Made by a program: the position numbers and the translations under genes
In this document: positions 24,632 through 32,580 of the stretch, piece after piece
Layout: every line of letters starts with the position of its first letter
How positions within the stretch are numbered: the first letter of the stretch is position 1
The notes under the pieces: generated by a model
Database searches by the model: none
What the model was told of the DNA's origin: nothing
What the model saw: the letters and a program-made list of their open reading frames with translations, nothing else
Source of the DNA: Fuerstiella sp.
GTDB lineage: Bacteria > Planctomycetota > Planctomycetia > Planctomycetales > Planctomycetaceae
Direction: 5' to 3'
Assembly (NCBI GenBank): GCA_022447185.1
Contig: JAKVAY010000061.1
Location: 1 to 46,372, forward strand
DNA length: 46,372 nt

Positions 24632-25774
24632 TCACAGCCGGCCGTTGACACAAAACTGATCGATAAATCGACTGTAGACATCGACTCCTCGGTTGAGCTG
24701 ATCCAGTTCGATCCATTCATCAACGGTATGGGCCTGGGCGATACTCCCGGGACCACACACGATCAGCTGTTTCATTTTTTTGCGGAAAGCCACGCCGTCG
24801 GTGCCGTACGGTACGGTGGTCGGCTTTCTGCTCCCGGTGATTTTCAGCGCCGTGCGTACGAGCAGTGAGTCGGGTGATGTGTAAAGCCCTTCGGTACGAA
24901 TCAGTAACTGGAACTTGAGTCCGTGTTTGTGAGCGCTTTTCCTGGTGCGTTCGATCAGCGGCGTGATGTCGACGCCCGGCATCAGACGGTAACTGATGCG
25001 GCAGACACTTTGTACAGGGGAAATATTCGTGGCAGTATTGTGATCGTTGATACCAATTGACCATTCCGAGTGGGCTGGCTTGAATTCCTCATTGCGGTAA
25101 CGCCTGGAGGTCAGCGCAAGATCGTTGATTTTTTTCATCTCGGCGAGAAAGGGAATCATTTTGAGATTGGCGTTGGTGCCCTTCAGTGTGCTCGTATGCG
25201 CGGCACGTCCTTTGGACTCGATACGGATCGCCAGGCCACCTTTGTGCGCGTAGACCACGCGTAAACCTGTCGGTTCGCAGATAATTCCACAGCCTTTTCT
25301 CGCTTCATTGAAAAGTTTCGACCGCCTGGTAACGTCGTAGGCGCCATGTCCGTTTATTTCCTCATCGGCGGTAACAACAATATACACAGGTGCTGTCAGA
25401 TCCTTCGCCCGGAACTGTGCTGCGGCGCATATTGATGCTGCCAGAGGTCCTTTCATGTCAGCAGAGCCACGTCCGTAGAGTCTTCCTTTACTGACGCGAC
25501 CCTTGAATGGACTGCCCGTCCAGTCTTCGATGTTGGTGGCCGGCACGACGTCGTCGTGACTCATTAGCGTGAGTCCACCGGTTCCTTTTCCCAGTTTGCC
25601 CACGATCGAGAGCTTCTCCACACCGTTCATATCGGTGTATCTCAGTTCCTCGACTTTGAATCCGAGCGATTTGAGGACTTTGGCGACATAGCGGGTCACC
25701 GGCACGTTGGTCAGTTCACTCACCGAGTTGTAACCGACGAGGTCCATGGTGAGTTTGACGACATCAAGGGGCAT
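24632..25774 (-). CDS. M20-family metallopeptidase / deacylase (ArgE/DapE type)
   Basis: 380 residues from ATG 25774; a GTG at 25873 would add 33 residues and abut the acylphosphatase stop, so the start is uncertain. Metal ligands fit the M20 family: His-x-Asp in MSHDDVVPA, Asp in SADMKGPLA, Glu-Glu in TADEEINGHG and the late His in GPGSIAQAHTVDEW. The GPGSIAQAHTVDEW motif is close to acetylornithine deacetylases, which remove an acetyl group from N-acetylornithine. Context gives no arginine genes, so another N-acyl amino acid or dipeptide is equally possible. Cytosolic. Confidence 0.88.
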   Translation of the reverse strand: MPLDVVKLTMDLVGYNSVSELTNVPVTRYVAKVLKSLGFKVEELRYTDMNGVEKLSIVGKLGKGTGGLTLMSHDDVVPATNIEDWTGSPFKGRVSKGRLYGRGSADMKGPLAASICAAAQFRAKDLTAPVYIVVTADEEINGHGAYDVTRRSKLFNEARKGCGIICEPTGLRVVYAHKGGLAIRIESKGRAAHTSTLKGTNANLKMIPFLAEMKKINDLALTSRRYRNEEFKPAHSEWSIGINDHNTATNISPVQSVCRISYRLMPGVDITPLIERTRKSAHKHGLKFQLLIRTEGLYTSPDSLLVRTALKITGSRKPTTVPYGTDGVAFRKKMKQLIVCGPGSIAQAHTVDEWIELDQLNRGVDVYSRFIDQFCVNGRL

Positions 25775-25873
25775 GGAACCATGTGCCTTTCGAATAATTT
25801 GCCGGGTGGTCTGTTCTTGTTGAAGAAAACGGGCTGCAAAAAATATTTGTAATACAAATGCGATTCGCGTCAC

Positions 25874-26155
25874 TTACCTGCGGATTCGAAAGTCGACAAA
25901 ATTTTCGGGTGTCTCCACCTGTTCAGATTCCACTGCAGTGATATTCGAAGTGAAATGATCGGAAATTTGAGTCAGTAGCCGTTCCAGAATTGTCGCTGTT
26001 CCACTGGCAGTGAGTTCGACGCGGCCATCGCGGAGGTTTCGGACAAACCCGGTTACCGGAAGATGCCCGGCAATTTTTTCAACCGTCCATCGAAACCCGA
26101 CTCCCTGAACTCGTCCGGAAAACCACACGCGTCGTGTTATCGATTCTTCACTCAC
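25874..26155 (-). CDS. acyP: Acylphosphatase
   Basis: 93 residues, the usual length. WFSGRVQGVGFRWTVE carries the phosphate-binding loop and Arg, and GFVRNLRDGRVELTASG carries the catalytic Asn. It hydrolyses acyl phosphates such as acetyl or 1,3-bisphosphoglycerate carboxyl phosphate in the cytosol. The downstream M20 gene follows directly and may be co-transcribed. Confidence 0.93.
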   Translation of the reverse strand: MSEESITRRVWFSGRVQGVGFRWTVEKIAGHLPVTGFVRNLRDGRVELTASGTATILERLLTQISDHFTSNITAVESEQVETPENFVDFRIRR

Positions 26156-26502
26156 ACATGAATTCCTGCATGTCCGTTATTTGACAACGTTCAGATTCTC
26201 CTGCTTGTCGGACAGAATTGGAAATGCGAAACGTCTGAAAGAATCAGATACCACAGAAGGTGCAGCCGAGTGATGTGTTTTTCCTGAGTAACATTGGCAG
26301 TCTCTGCCAGTCATGATCATTTAGCATCATCGAAACTTCAGAGACAGGGCATCGCGGGACCGACAAATTTCAACACAGATTCGGCCTGATCCCGAACTCG
26401 GTAACATGGCATAACGACCGCGACAGCAGGGTTGGGACAGCTTCTCGTTCGGTTTTTACACCCGGCATCGCGGAAGCCGTTTTTGAGTATCTAATGACAG
26501 AT
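26156..26502. other. Intergenic stretch, no gene seen
   Basis: 347 bases upstream of the acylphosphatase and downstream of the phosphoesterase. Nothing beyond a presumed promoter can be supported. Confidence 0.4.
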
Positions 26503-27204
26503 TCAGGTATTGGGTGGTGTACCGCCGTTGCGCAGCACCAGTTCTGTTTGTTTGATGATCTTCGGATCAATTTCGGACATTCGCATGTGCTCCACCGTTT
26601 GATCGATGTTGTAGGCGACCCGATGGAATTCGACCTTGCCGTCGTCGATGGTGGCGTAGGCCGCGCGCGGATCTCCATCACGGGGTTGACCGACGCTGCC
26701 CGGATTAATGACCTGCATACCGTCAATGTCCAGTTGCATTGGTATATGAGTGTGTCCCACACAAACAAAGTCGACGTCGATATGCGCCAGTCGCAGCTTC
26801 CACTGTTCGGCTGATTCTCCCACGTACTCATCCAGCGGATCTCGTGGACTGGCGTGCACCAAAAGGTAGCGGTGCCCACCGACGGTGGCATGTTCCGTAA
26901 CGGGCATGCGGGCCAGCCACGTTAGTTGTTCATCTGACATCACGCGAAAATGGTGTGGTCTCATGGCGGCCGAGATCCGGCGAAATGTCCCAGAGGGCCG
27001 CACGATCACGCGTTGCGCCAGAGAATGGTCGTGATTTCCACGAATCCAGCGTGTCGCATGGCTCTGGATCCATTGCACGCAGGGCACCGGATCCGTTGCG
27101 TAGTCCACAAGGTCACCCAGGAAGAAACAGGCATCGAATTCTTCATCGATGGCCGCAAGTGCGGGCCAGTTGGAGTGAATATCGGCAAGCAGGAGAATTC
27201 GCAT
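26503..27204 (-). CDS. Calcineurin-like metallophosphoesterase (YfcE/MJ0936-type)
   Basis: 233 residues from ATG 27204, chosen because the fold starts at once with MRILLLADIHSN. All five metal-binding motifs are visible: ADIHSN, FFLGDLVDY, RGNHDH, LLVHASP and CVGHTHIPM. These enzymes hydrolyse phosphodiesters using two metals in the cytosol; the physiological substrate is unknown. It is divergent from the rplM leader. Confidence 0.92.
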   Translation of the reverse strand: MRILLLADIHSNWPALAAIDEEFDACFFLGDLVDYATDPVPCVQWIQSHATRWIRGNHDHSLAQRVIVRPSGTFRRISAAMRPHHFRVMSDEQLTWLARMPVTEHATVGGHRYLLVHASPRDPLDEYVGESAEQWKLRLAHIDVDFVCVGHTHIPMQLDIDGMQVINPGSVGQPRDGDPRAAYATIDDGKVEFHRVAYNIDQTVEHMRMSEIDPKIIKQTELVLRNGGTPPNT

Positions 27205-27663
27205 TCCCAGGTTCGATTCGGTTAGTTTCTTCCGTAGGCGTGGACGAACCGGAACAGTGTTGCAGGTGGGATTCCTGAACGCACGCAGAGAATCACAATT
27301 CCGACCTGGTATTCCTTTCTGCGTCCTTGTCACAGACTGAAATCCTCAGGGGCAGCATTGATTATGAAGCTTTTTGTCGCTAAATTGCCGTACTTCCTCT
27401 GCAGACCCCTCCGAGGACAGGGAACTTTCAGTCCTCGGTCCGGGGACAGACTGGCTTCACCAAGGGGGGGATTTGGGCGAAGTGCACGAATTTTCGCCCC
27501 TTTGTCAATCGCTAAAGAAGCCAGTCCAGTCACTTTTTTGCCCACTGAACCTTTGTTCCTGCCACGGCATTTTGTGTTGATTAGCTGTGGATGACAATTG
27601 TTCCGGATGTCGTTCGCAACCAGCTTGGTTGAGGATGATTGTCAGAAAGAGAGTATACCAGCG
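27205..27663. other. Divergent intergenic region with the rplM leader
   Basis: 459 bases between the phosphoesterase and rplM. Its right half (27411-27539) is rich in inverted repeats and is listed separately as a possible structured leader. Confidence 0.6.
27411..27539 (+). promoter_or_regulatory. Candidate structured leader of rplM-rpsI
   Basis: Three stems can be drawn on the plus strand. Stem A: CCGAGGAC (27411-27418) with GTCCTCGG (27431-27438). Stem B: GACTGGCTTC (27449-27458) with GAAGCCAGTC (27517-27526), enclosing stem C: GGGCGAA (27475-27481) with TTCGCCC (27493-27499). CAAGGGG (27461-27467) can pair instead with CCCCTTTG (27497-27504), competing with stem C. Stem B is followed after seven bases by TTTTTT (27534-27539), as in an attenuator. 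This is 125 bases before the rplM start. Ribosomal protein leaders that bind their own product are common, but whether this one does is inference. Confidence 0.45.
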
Positions 27664-28176
27664 ATGCCAATGCTCGCTAAGACGTGGATGTCCACCAAAG
27701 AACAGGCGCCTGAAGGCCGGGAATGGTTTACGGTAGACGCCGATGGTTTGATTGTGGGTCGCCTCGCGACACAACTGGCGACCGTGCTGATGGGAAAGCA
27801 CAAGGCCACGTACACACCGCATGTTGACTGCGGAGACGGAATTATCGTCACGAATGTGGAGCGAGTACGTTTCTCGGGTAGTGCAGCGGAACACCCCCAA
27901 GTGCCGTACTATTCCACCAAGATGGCGAGCAAAGAATACCAAACCTACAGCGGATACCCGAGTGGCCAGCGGATTCGTACAGCTGTTCAGATTTGGGAGC
28001 GTCATCCTGAACGCATCCTCCGTGAAGCAGTTCGGCGGATGTTGCCCAAGAATCGGCTTGGTCGCCGGATGTTAAAGAAACTCAAACTCTACAAAGGATC
28101 GGAGCATCCTCATCAGGCTCAGCAGGCCCGACCGCTTCCTGAACATTTGATGCCGAGACAAAAGAAGAGCCGGTAA
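27664..28176 (+). CDS. rplM: 50S ribosomal protein L13
   Basis: 170 residues from ATG 27664 (a second ATG at 27670 is possible); GAGAG lies upstream. Conserved L13 blocks are REWFTVDADGLIVGRLATQL, LMGKHKATYTPHVDCGD and VRRMLPKNRLGRRMLKKLKL. The C-terminus is about 20 residues longer than E. coli L13. It assembles into the large ribosomal subunit. It is followed by rpsI after 83 bases, the usual bacterial pair. Confidence 0.98.
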   Translation: MPMLAKTWMSTKEQAPEGREWFTVDADGLIVGRLATQLATVLMGKHKATYTPHVDCGDGIIVTNVERVRFSGSAAEHPQVPYYSTKMASKEYQTYSGYPSGQRIRTAVQIWERHPERILREAVRRMLPKNRLGRRMLKKLKLYKGSEHPHQAQQARPLPEHLMPRQKKSR

Positions 28177-28259
28177 GCCTCTGCGACCGCAGGCAGGTCT
28201 GCAGTGGCACAATTTTTAGATCGCATTCATTTCCAATTCACCACAAGTGATCTCCCCCA

Positions 28260-28913
28260 ATGAGTTCAGACTCCACACCAACCGAAGAAGAACCGGCGGA
28301 TAATGCGGCCGAAGCTGCTGCTCAGATTAACGAATCTTCCACGGACACGCCGGTTGAAGACGTGGAAACTCCTGCAGTTGAAGAGCCTGTGCTGGAGGAA
28401 CCGGATGTGTCCGCCGCGTCGGAAGGTGAATCGGCACTGCCTGAAATCACACTGGGTACTGCGGACATTGCCGACTCTTCAGTGGATCCGGACTACGTGC
28501 CGATTCTTCGCGGGAAGATCGATCGATTTGGTGTGGCAATGGGGACCGGACGTCGTAAAACGTCGGTGGCGCGAGTTCGCATCAAACAGGGCAGCGGAGA
28601 GTTTCTGATTAACGGTCGGTCGCTTGAGCAATATTTTGGCGTGGAACGCGACCGTGAAATGGTTCAGGCACCGTTGAAACTGGCGGACAAACTGGGGAAG
28701 GTTGACGTTTCTATTCGAGTTAAGGGTGGTGGAACCACTGGTCAGACCGGCGCGGTTCTGCTGGGGATTTCACGTGCCCTGGAAGTTGTGGAGCCGGCAC
28801 TGCACCACAAGTTATCGGAAGCTGGATTTCTCACACGCGACGGCCGCATGGTGGAACGCAAAAAGTACGGTTTGCGGAAAGCTCGCAGAAGCTACCAGTT
28901 CTCCAAGCGTTGA
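28260..28913 (+). CDS. rpsI: 30S ribosomal protein S9 with a long acidic N-terminus
   Basis: 217 residues against about 130 for most S9. The last 130 ([67 protein letters not shown]) are canonical S9, with the tRNA-contacting C-terminal SKR. The first 85 residues are a low-complexity acidic extension rich in Glu, Asp, Pro and Ala, probably disordered. Start ATG 28260 has no clear Shine-Dalgarno, so a shorter start cannot be ruled out, although the frame is open and biased throughout. An intrinsic terminator follows at 28995-29026. Confidence 0.96.
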   Translation: MSSDSTPTEEEPADNAAEAAAQINESSTDTPVEDVETPAVEEPVLEEPDVSAASEGESALPEITLGTADIADSSVDPDYVPILRGKIDRFGVAMGTGRRKTSVARVRIKQGSGEFLINGRSLEQYFGVERDREMVQAPLKLADKLGKVDVSIRVKGGGTTGQTGAVLLGISRALEVVEPALHHKLSEAGFLTRDGRMVERKKYGLRKARRSYQFSKR

Positions 28914-28994
28914 TTCTGACTATCCCCTGCTTCGGAACAGGAAAATGGTTTCATTTTCCTTCTGCCGCGGCCGAAAAAATGGCTTTGTAGCGAG

Positions 28995-29026
28995 TCCCTG
29001 CTGAATTTGATTTCAGCAGGGATTTT
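28995..29026 (+). terminator. Intrinsic terminator of rplM-rpsI
   Basis: Perfect 11-bp stem TCCCTGCTGAA (28995-29005) and TTCAGCAGGGA (29012-29022), loop TTTGAT, followed by TTTT and a T-rich tail. It lies 80 bases after the rpsI stop. Confidence 0.88.
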
Positions 29027-29066
29027 GCTTTGTACGGAGATTGAATCGGATCGGGTTGATCCCCGC

Positions 29067-29159
29067 ATGCAGGATCCGACGGTGATGGACGAATCATTGG
29101 TTGCACAGTGTGCTGATTTGCAAAGCGATATCGTTGCAGCCAGTGAGTCTGCTTCTTAG
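29067..29159 (+). CDS. Possible 30-codon leader ORF ahead of mgtE
   Basis: ATG 29067 to TAG 29159, 30 residues, ending 20 bases before the mgtE start. The product is acidic and polar (MQDPTVMDESLVAQCADL...) with no known family. Magnesium transporter genes in other bacteria sometimes have leader peptides that sense Mg or amino acid supply; nothing in this peptide proves such a role, and it may be chance. Confidence 0.2.
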   Translation: MQDPTVMDESLVAQCADLQSDIVAASESAS

Positions 29160-29179
29160 TCGTTGAGAAGAGATCCGCG

Positions 29180-30613
29180 ATGGTCGACTACTTCAAATCT
29201 CTCATTCAGCCGGACATCCGGCAAATGGTCCGAGACCGTGACAAAGCCGGGATGGCTGCTCTCATTGAAGTGATGCATCCGGCGGTTGCGGCTTCAATTC
29301 TGGAAGACCTGTATGACGCTGAAGTCTGGGCGGTACTCGACAATGCAACACTCCACAATCGTGTTGAGATTTTTGAATACGTTGCACTGCGGCGACAGGA
29401 AGAACTTGTCAAACAGCTGGACCAGCGAAGGCTCTCAGAATTGCTGGAAGAAATGTCGCCGGACGATCGTGTCGACCTGCTGTCACGAATGCCGGCAGAG
29501 CGTGTCGAGGAACTCCTGCGTCTGATCGCGCAGGCTGAACGCAACGATATACGACGATTGTTGTCGTATGACGAAAATACTGCTGGCGCGATCATGACCA
29601 CCGAGTATGCCTCACTTCCGGTCGATATTACGGTGGGCGAAGCACTTCTGCGACTGCGCCAGCAGGCACCGGACAGTGAAACGATTTACTACATCTATAT
29701 TCTCAGCGCAAGCCGGCGTTTGAACGGACTGGTGTCATTGCGTGAGCTGATTCTGGCCCGCGAAGACGAACAGCTTGCCAATATTATGGAGCCGGACGTC
29801 ATCCGAATGAACGTCGGAGAGGACCGTGAAAATGTAGCACAGGAGCTTGCCCGATATAACTTCATTGCTTTACCCATCGTCGATGACGATGACCGGCTGG
29901 TGGGAATCGTCACACATGACGACGCGATCGATGTCGTACAGGAAGAAGCGACGGAAGACGCGTATCGTCAAAGTGCGGTGGAGCCTTTGCGTGATGATTA
30001 CGAAGATGCACCCTTCCTGACGATTCTGTGGAATCGTGGATTCTGGCTGCTGGCGCTGTCACTCGTCGCAATCATGACAGCCGGTATGCTGGGCCTGTAC
30101 GAGAGGGCAACGACCCACGGAAGTCGGAATGCACCTGAAGACCTGTCATCCATGCTCATCATTCTGTTCCTGCCTCTTGTGATGGCCAGCGGAGGAAATG
30201 CGGGTTCCCAGTCAGCAACGTTGTTTATTCGCATGTTCGCGCTGCAGCCCGCGGACGCCGCGGTTCCGGGTACTGAGTTTCGTGTCGACCGTCGACTGGT
30301 TGTGCGGGAACTCATGATCGGTCTGGCCCTGGGGGCAGCGCTTGCGCTGGTGGACGCTTTCGTGGTTGCCGCAGGGTACGGACTGGGCTGGTGGCCCTCG
30401 GCCGGAGCCAGTCAGGATTTGTGGAGGTCGCTTGTTGTGGGTGTGACCGTATTGCTGATCGTGTTGATCGGTACGGGAGCCGGTACGCTGTTGCCGATCC
30501 TGTTCCGGCGATTTGGAATGGACCCGGCGATCATGTCGAATCCTTTGATCGCGGCAATTGTCGACGTTCTGGGAGTGGTCCTGTTCTATGAAGTGGCAAT
30601 GGCAATTTTGTAG
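29180..30613 (+). CDS. mgtE: Magnesium transporter MgtE
   Basis: 477 residues, full length. Residues 1-130 are the MgtE N-domain with superhelical repeats (LLEEMSPDDRVDLLSRMPAE), about 137-260 a CBS pair (GAIMTTEYASLPVDITVGEA; FIALPIVDDDDRLVGIVTHD), and 283-477 five membrane helices with the pore motif LVMASGGNAGSQSATLFIR. It forms a dimeric Mg2+ channel in the inner membrane gated by cytosolic Mg bound between the N and CBS domains. GAGAAGAGA precedes the start. It converges on the DUF456 gene with 17 bases between stops. Confidence 0.96.
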   Translation: MVDYFKSLIQPDIRQMVRDRDKAGMAALIEVMHPAVAASILEDLYDAEVWAVLDNATLHNRVEIFEYVALRRQEELVKQLDQRRLSELLEEMSPDDRVDLLSRMPAERVEELLRLIAQAERNDIRRLLSYDENTAGAIMTTEYASLPVDITVGEALLRLRQQAPDSETIYYIYILSASRRLNGLVSLRELILAREDEQLANIMEPDVIRMNVGEDRENVAQELARYNFIALPIVDDDDRLVGIVTHDDAIDVVQEEATEDAYRQSAVEPLRDDYEDAPFLTILWNRGFWLLALSLVAIMTAGMLGLYERATTHGSRNAPEDLSSMLIILFLPLVMASGGNAGSQSATLFIRMFALQPADAAVPGTEFRVDRRLVVRELMIGLALGAALALVDAFVVAAGYGLGWWPSAGASQDLWRSLVVGVTVLLIVLIGTGAGTLLPILFRRFGMDPAIMSNPLIAAIVDVLGVVLFYEVAMAIL

Positions 30614-30630
30614 ACGAATACTAAAACGCA

Positions 30631-31161
30631 CTACAACCACAGGCTCACCAGCTGGATCACGAAAATTGCGGCTCCGATTGTCAGTTTGATGACTATGCCC
30701 AGTAAGCGACCGACCATTGCAGCCTGACTGATTTCGACACGCTGGCCGGAATTGGTCCCGGCCCAGGTCTCTCCCAGCCAGGCACCGGCAAAAGCACCGA
30801 GTGCTGCGCCACTAATCGCTCCGAGAGCCGTTCCAACCACAGGAACAGGAACAACGAATGTTCCGACAATACCCAGTGCAAATGATGCTGCCAGTGACAA
30901 CAGCATCGAGCGGCGCGTGGCTCCGGCTTTGGCCGCTCTGGCGGAACCGGCAATCAGCTCAATGATCTCACCAACCGTTGCCAGTCCGGCGACGGTCAGG
31001 ACTGTGATCCAGTTGGGTCCTGTCTGAGTGTCACCGGCGACCAGGAGAAACAGGCACAGTGCGGCAACCATGATCCAGTTGCCAGGCAGCATCAACAGAT
31101 TCAGCGCAATACTGACTGCATTGATTGCTGTAAGCAGAGTAGCGGCAATCCAATACGTCAT
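30631..31161 (-). CDS. DUF456 membrane protein
   Basis: 176 residues, four or five hydrophobic helices with glycine-rich segments (VGTALGAISGAALGAFAGAW and LMLPGNWIMVAALCLF). These features and the length match DUF456, a family of small inner membrane proteins of unknown function. Convergent with mgtE; the small lipoprotein gene to the right is divergent. Confidence 0.88.
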   Translation of the reverse strand: MTYWIAATLLTAINAVSIALNLLMLPGNWIMVAALCLFLLVAGDTQTGPNWITVLTVAGLATVGEIIELIAGSARAAKAGATRRSMLLSLAASFALGIVGTFVVPVPVVGTALGAISGAALGAFAGAWLGETWAGTNSGQRVEISQAAMVGRLLGIVIKLTIGAAIFVIQLVSLWL

Positions 31162-31652
31162 AGTGCGTCCGGTTTCTCCAAATCATCGAACGAAGTCATT
31201 TGCCATGAGTTGACCCCTGGAAGAATAGCAGATTGGTCTGCATTCTCCGCGTAATCCGCAGGATGACGTGAGTAGCTGCTCCAGACTGACCGGTCGTGAA
31301 CAGTCGCGAGATCTCTGATGCGTCAAGTTTAGAAAAACATTCCGGTCTTCTTTGAATCCGCAGAGATGGTTTGACGAATCGGCAGCATTTCTGCTGATTT
31401 TTTGTTCAGAAAAGACGTATTGACGCATTTTGCCGGTTTTCGTAATTTTCGGTTGTGCGATGCATCACGTCATCGACTCCCTTCAAAACTCTCTCCTCAC
31501 GAATGTGCTGAGTGCGTCATAGAAACTGCGATTTGAACCTCTTCGGGTCACTATCTCTGGTCGCAGTGATTTATCTCAGATCATTCAATCTCTCAGTTCT
31601 CGTTGTCAGCCTGGTCTCACGACATCCACGGCGGCAGCATGGAGGCACTCTG
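31162..31652. other. Divergent intergenic region with a promoter-like pair
   Basis: 491 bases between DUF456 and the small lipoprotein. A sigma70-like box pair is seen at 31420-31448. No other gene was found. Confidence 0.5.
31420..31448 (+). promoter_or_regulatory. Sigma70-like promoter for the small lipoprotein
   Basis: TTGACG at 31420-31425, a 17-base spacer, and TAATTT at 31443-31448. It is about 200 bases upstream of the lipoprotein start, implying a long 5' leader if used. Confidence 0.4.
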
Positions 31653-31877
31653 ATGAATCGTTTCCTTGTGTTCTGTATCGGCCTGTTGTTGATGTGCTCA
31701 ATGACAGGATGCTGCCTGCTTGGCCACGGCTGCTGTGGTGGTGGTTACGGAGCAGGATATCCGTATGGCGCTGGATCGTGTCCGGGTGGTGCGTGTGGTG
31801 CGGCTGGTCCGGGGTATCCGACAGCATTCGCTCCTGGAACCACGACAGCCTTTGTAGATCCTGTTCCGACTTATTAA
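31653..31877 (+). CDS. Small Gly/Cys-rich lipoprotein
   Basis: 74 residues from ATG 31653, with GGAGG seven bases upstream, so the longer frame from 31512 is not used. A signal (MNRFLVFCIGLLLMCSMTGC) ends in a lipobox cysteine. The mature part is CCLLGHGCCGGGYGAGYPYG and similar Gly/Cys/Pro/Tyr-rich sequence. Small lipoproteins of this type are common in planctomycetes; function unknown. Confidence 0.75.
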   Translation: MNRFLVFCIGLLLMCSMTGCCLLGHGCCGGGYGAGYPYGAGSCPGGACGAAGPGYPTAFAPGTTTAFVDPVPTY

Positions 31878-32004
31878 TACACGGTTCGTGGTACGGTGAT
31901 CGAAGACATCGCTCTTTGGTCATTTGAGTAGTGGTTCTGAAAACGGCCGGTCGACGCGTCGTGGTTTAGACTGCGTTGCTTGCGCGGTCAGGAATCCTGC
32001 TGCA

Positions 32005-32029
32005 CAGGCCCGGTTCGAGCCCGGGCCTG
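32005..32029. repeat. GC-rich hairpin CAGGCCCGG-TTCGAGC-CCGGGCCTG
   Basis: A nine-base perfect stem with a seven-base loop TTCGAGC that happens to look like a tRNA T-loop. There is no T-run on either strand, and no cloverleaf can be built around it. It may be part of the 3' end of the lipoprotein transcript. Confidence 0.6.
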
Positions 32030-32242
32030 CATTCAATTCACGGCCGGCGAAGTGCCAGTTTTTTGCAGTCATCACACGATCGATTTTTTCGTGCAGGTGA
32101 ATGGAACCGGTCACCAACCCTGTGTTGGTTCCCAGCTGGACACCGGGACATTTTGGAAAACACCGGTTTGAAGACATTGATCAGGCAGTATGGAGACCTG
32201 TCGAGGTGCTGACGTCTGTCTGATTTCGCCTGTTAACGATGC

Positions 32243-32280
32243 CAAAACACCGAATCCTTTCCTGAGGTTTTGGTGTTTTG
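32243..32280. terminator. Terminator-like hairpin
   Basis: Arms 32243-32257 and 32266-32280 pair at most of 15 positions (CAAAACACC with GGTGTTTTG is perfect), loop TTTCCTGA. The A-rich left foot and T-rich right foot fit a bidirectional terminator. It lies 366 bases past the lipoprotein and 300 before the TPR gene. Confidence 0.45.
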
Positions 32281-32580
32281 CTTAGTTGGGGGCTTGTTGG
32301 TCCTGCCGTAAAAGTGACTGAATATCAGAATCCTCCCCTGGCGTGAGCGGCTCCGACTCTGTTGCGTATCATTGGGCGATGACGTCTGCCCTCGTAATTC
32401 GCACGTACCGGAATCCAGAGGGATGGTTTGTGTCAAGCGGCCTGAGACGGTAAATTCCTTGGTTTTGCAATTCCGGGCTCCCGTTGGGCCAGCAGGTTGG
32501 CACAAACGTAGGTGGCGGGCCCTGGAAGCTGGAAAATCACAATTTGACGTGTTCACAAAACACGGAAGGAATTGACGCCT

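Larger units (their letters stand above)
31878..32580. other. Long noncoding stretch with two hairpins
   Basis: 703 bases between the small lipoprotein and the TPR protein. It contains a GC-rich hairpin at 32005-32029 and a bidirectional terminator-like hairpin at 32243-32280. No credible frame or RNA gene was recognised. Confidence 0.5.

Noticed and set aside
29040..29180. Magnesium riboswitch ahead of mgtE
   Set aside because: I could not draw a stable conserved fold resembling a known M-box in the 150 bases available; only a short leader frame is seen.
32005..32029. Hairpin with a TTCGAGC loop, at first taken for a tRNA T-arm
   Set aside because: No matching acceptor, D-arm or anticodon arm can be built on either strand.
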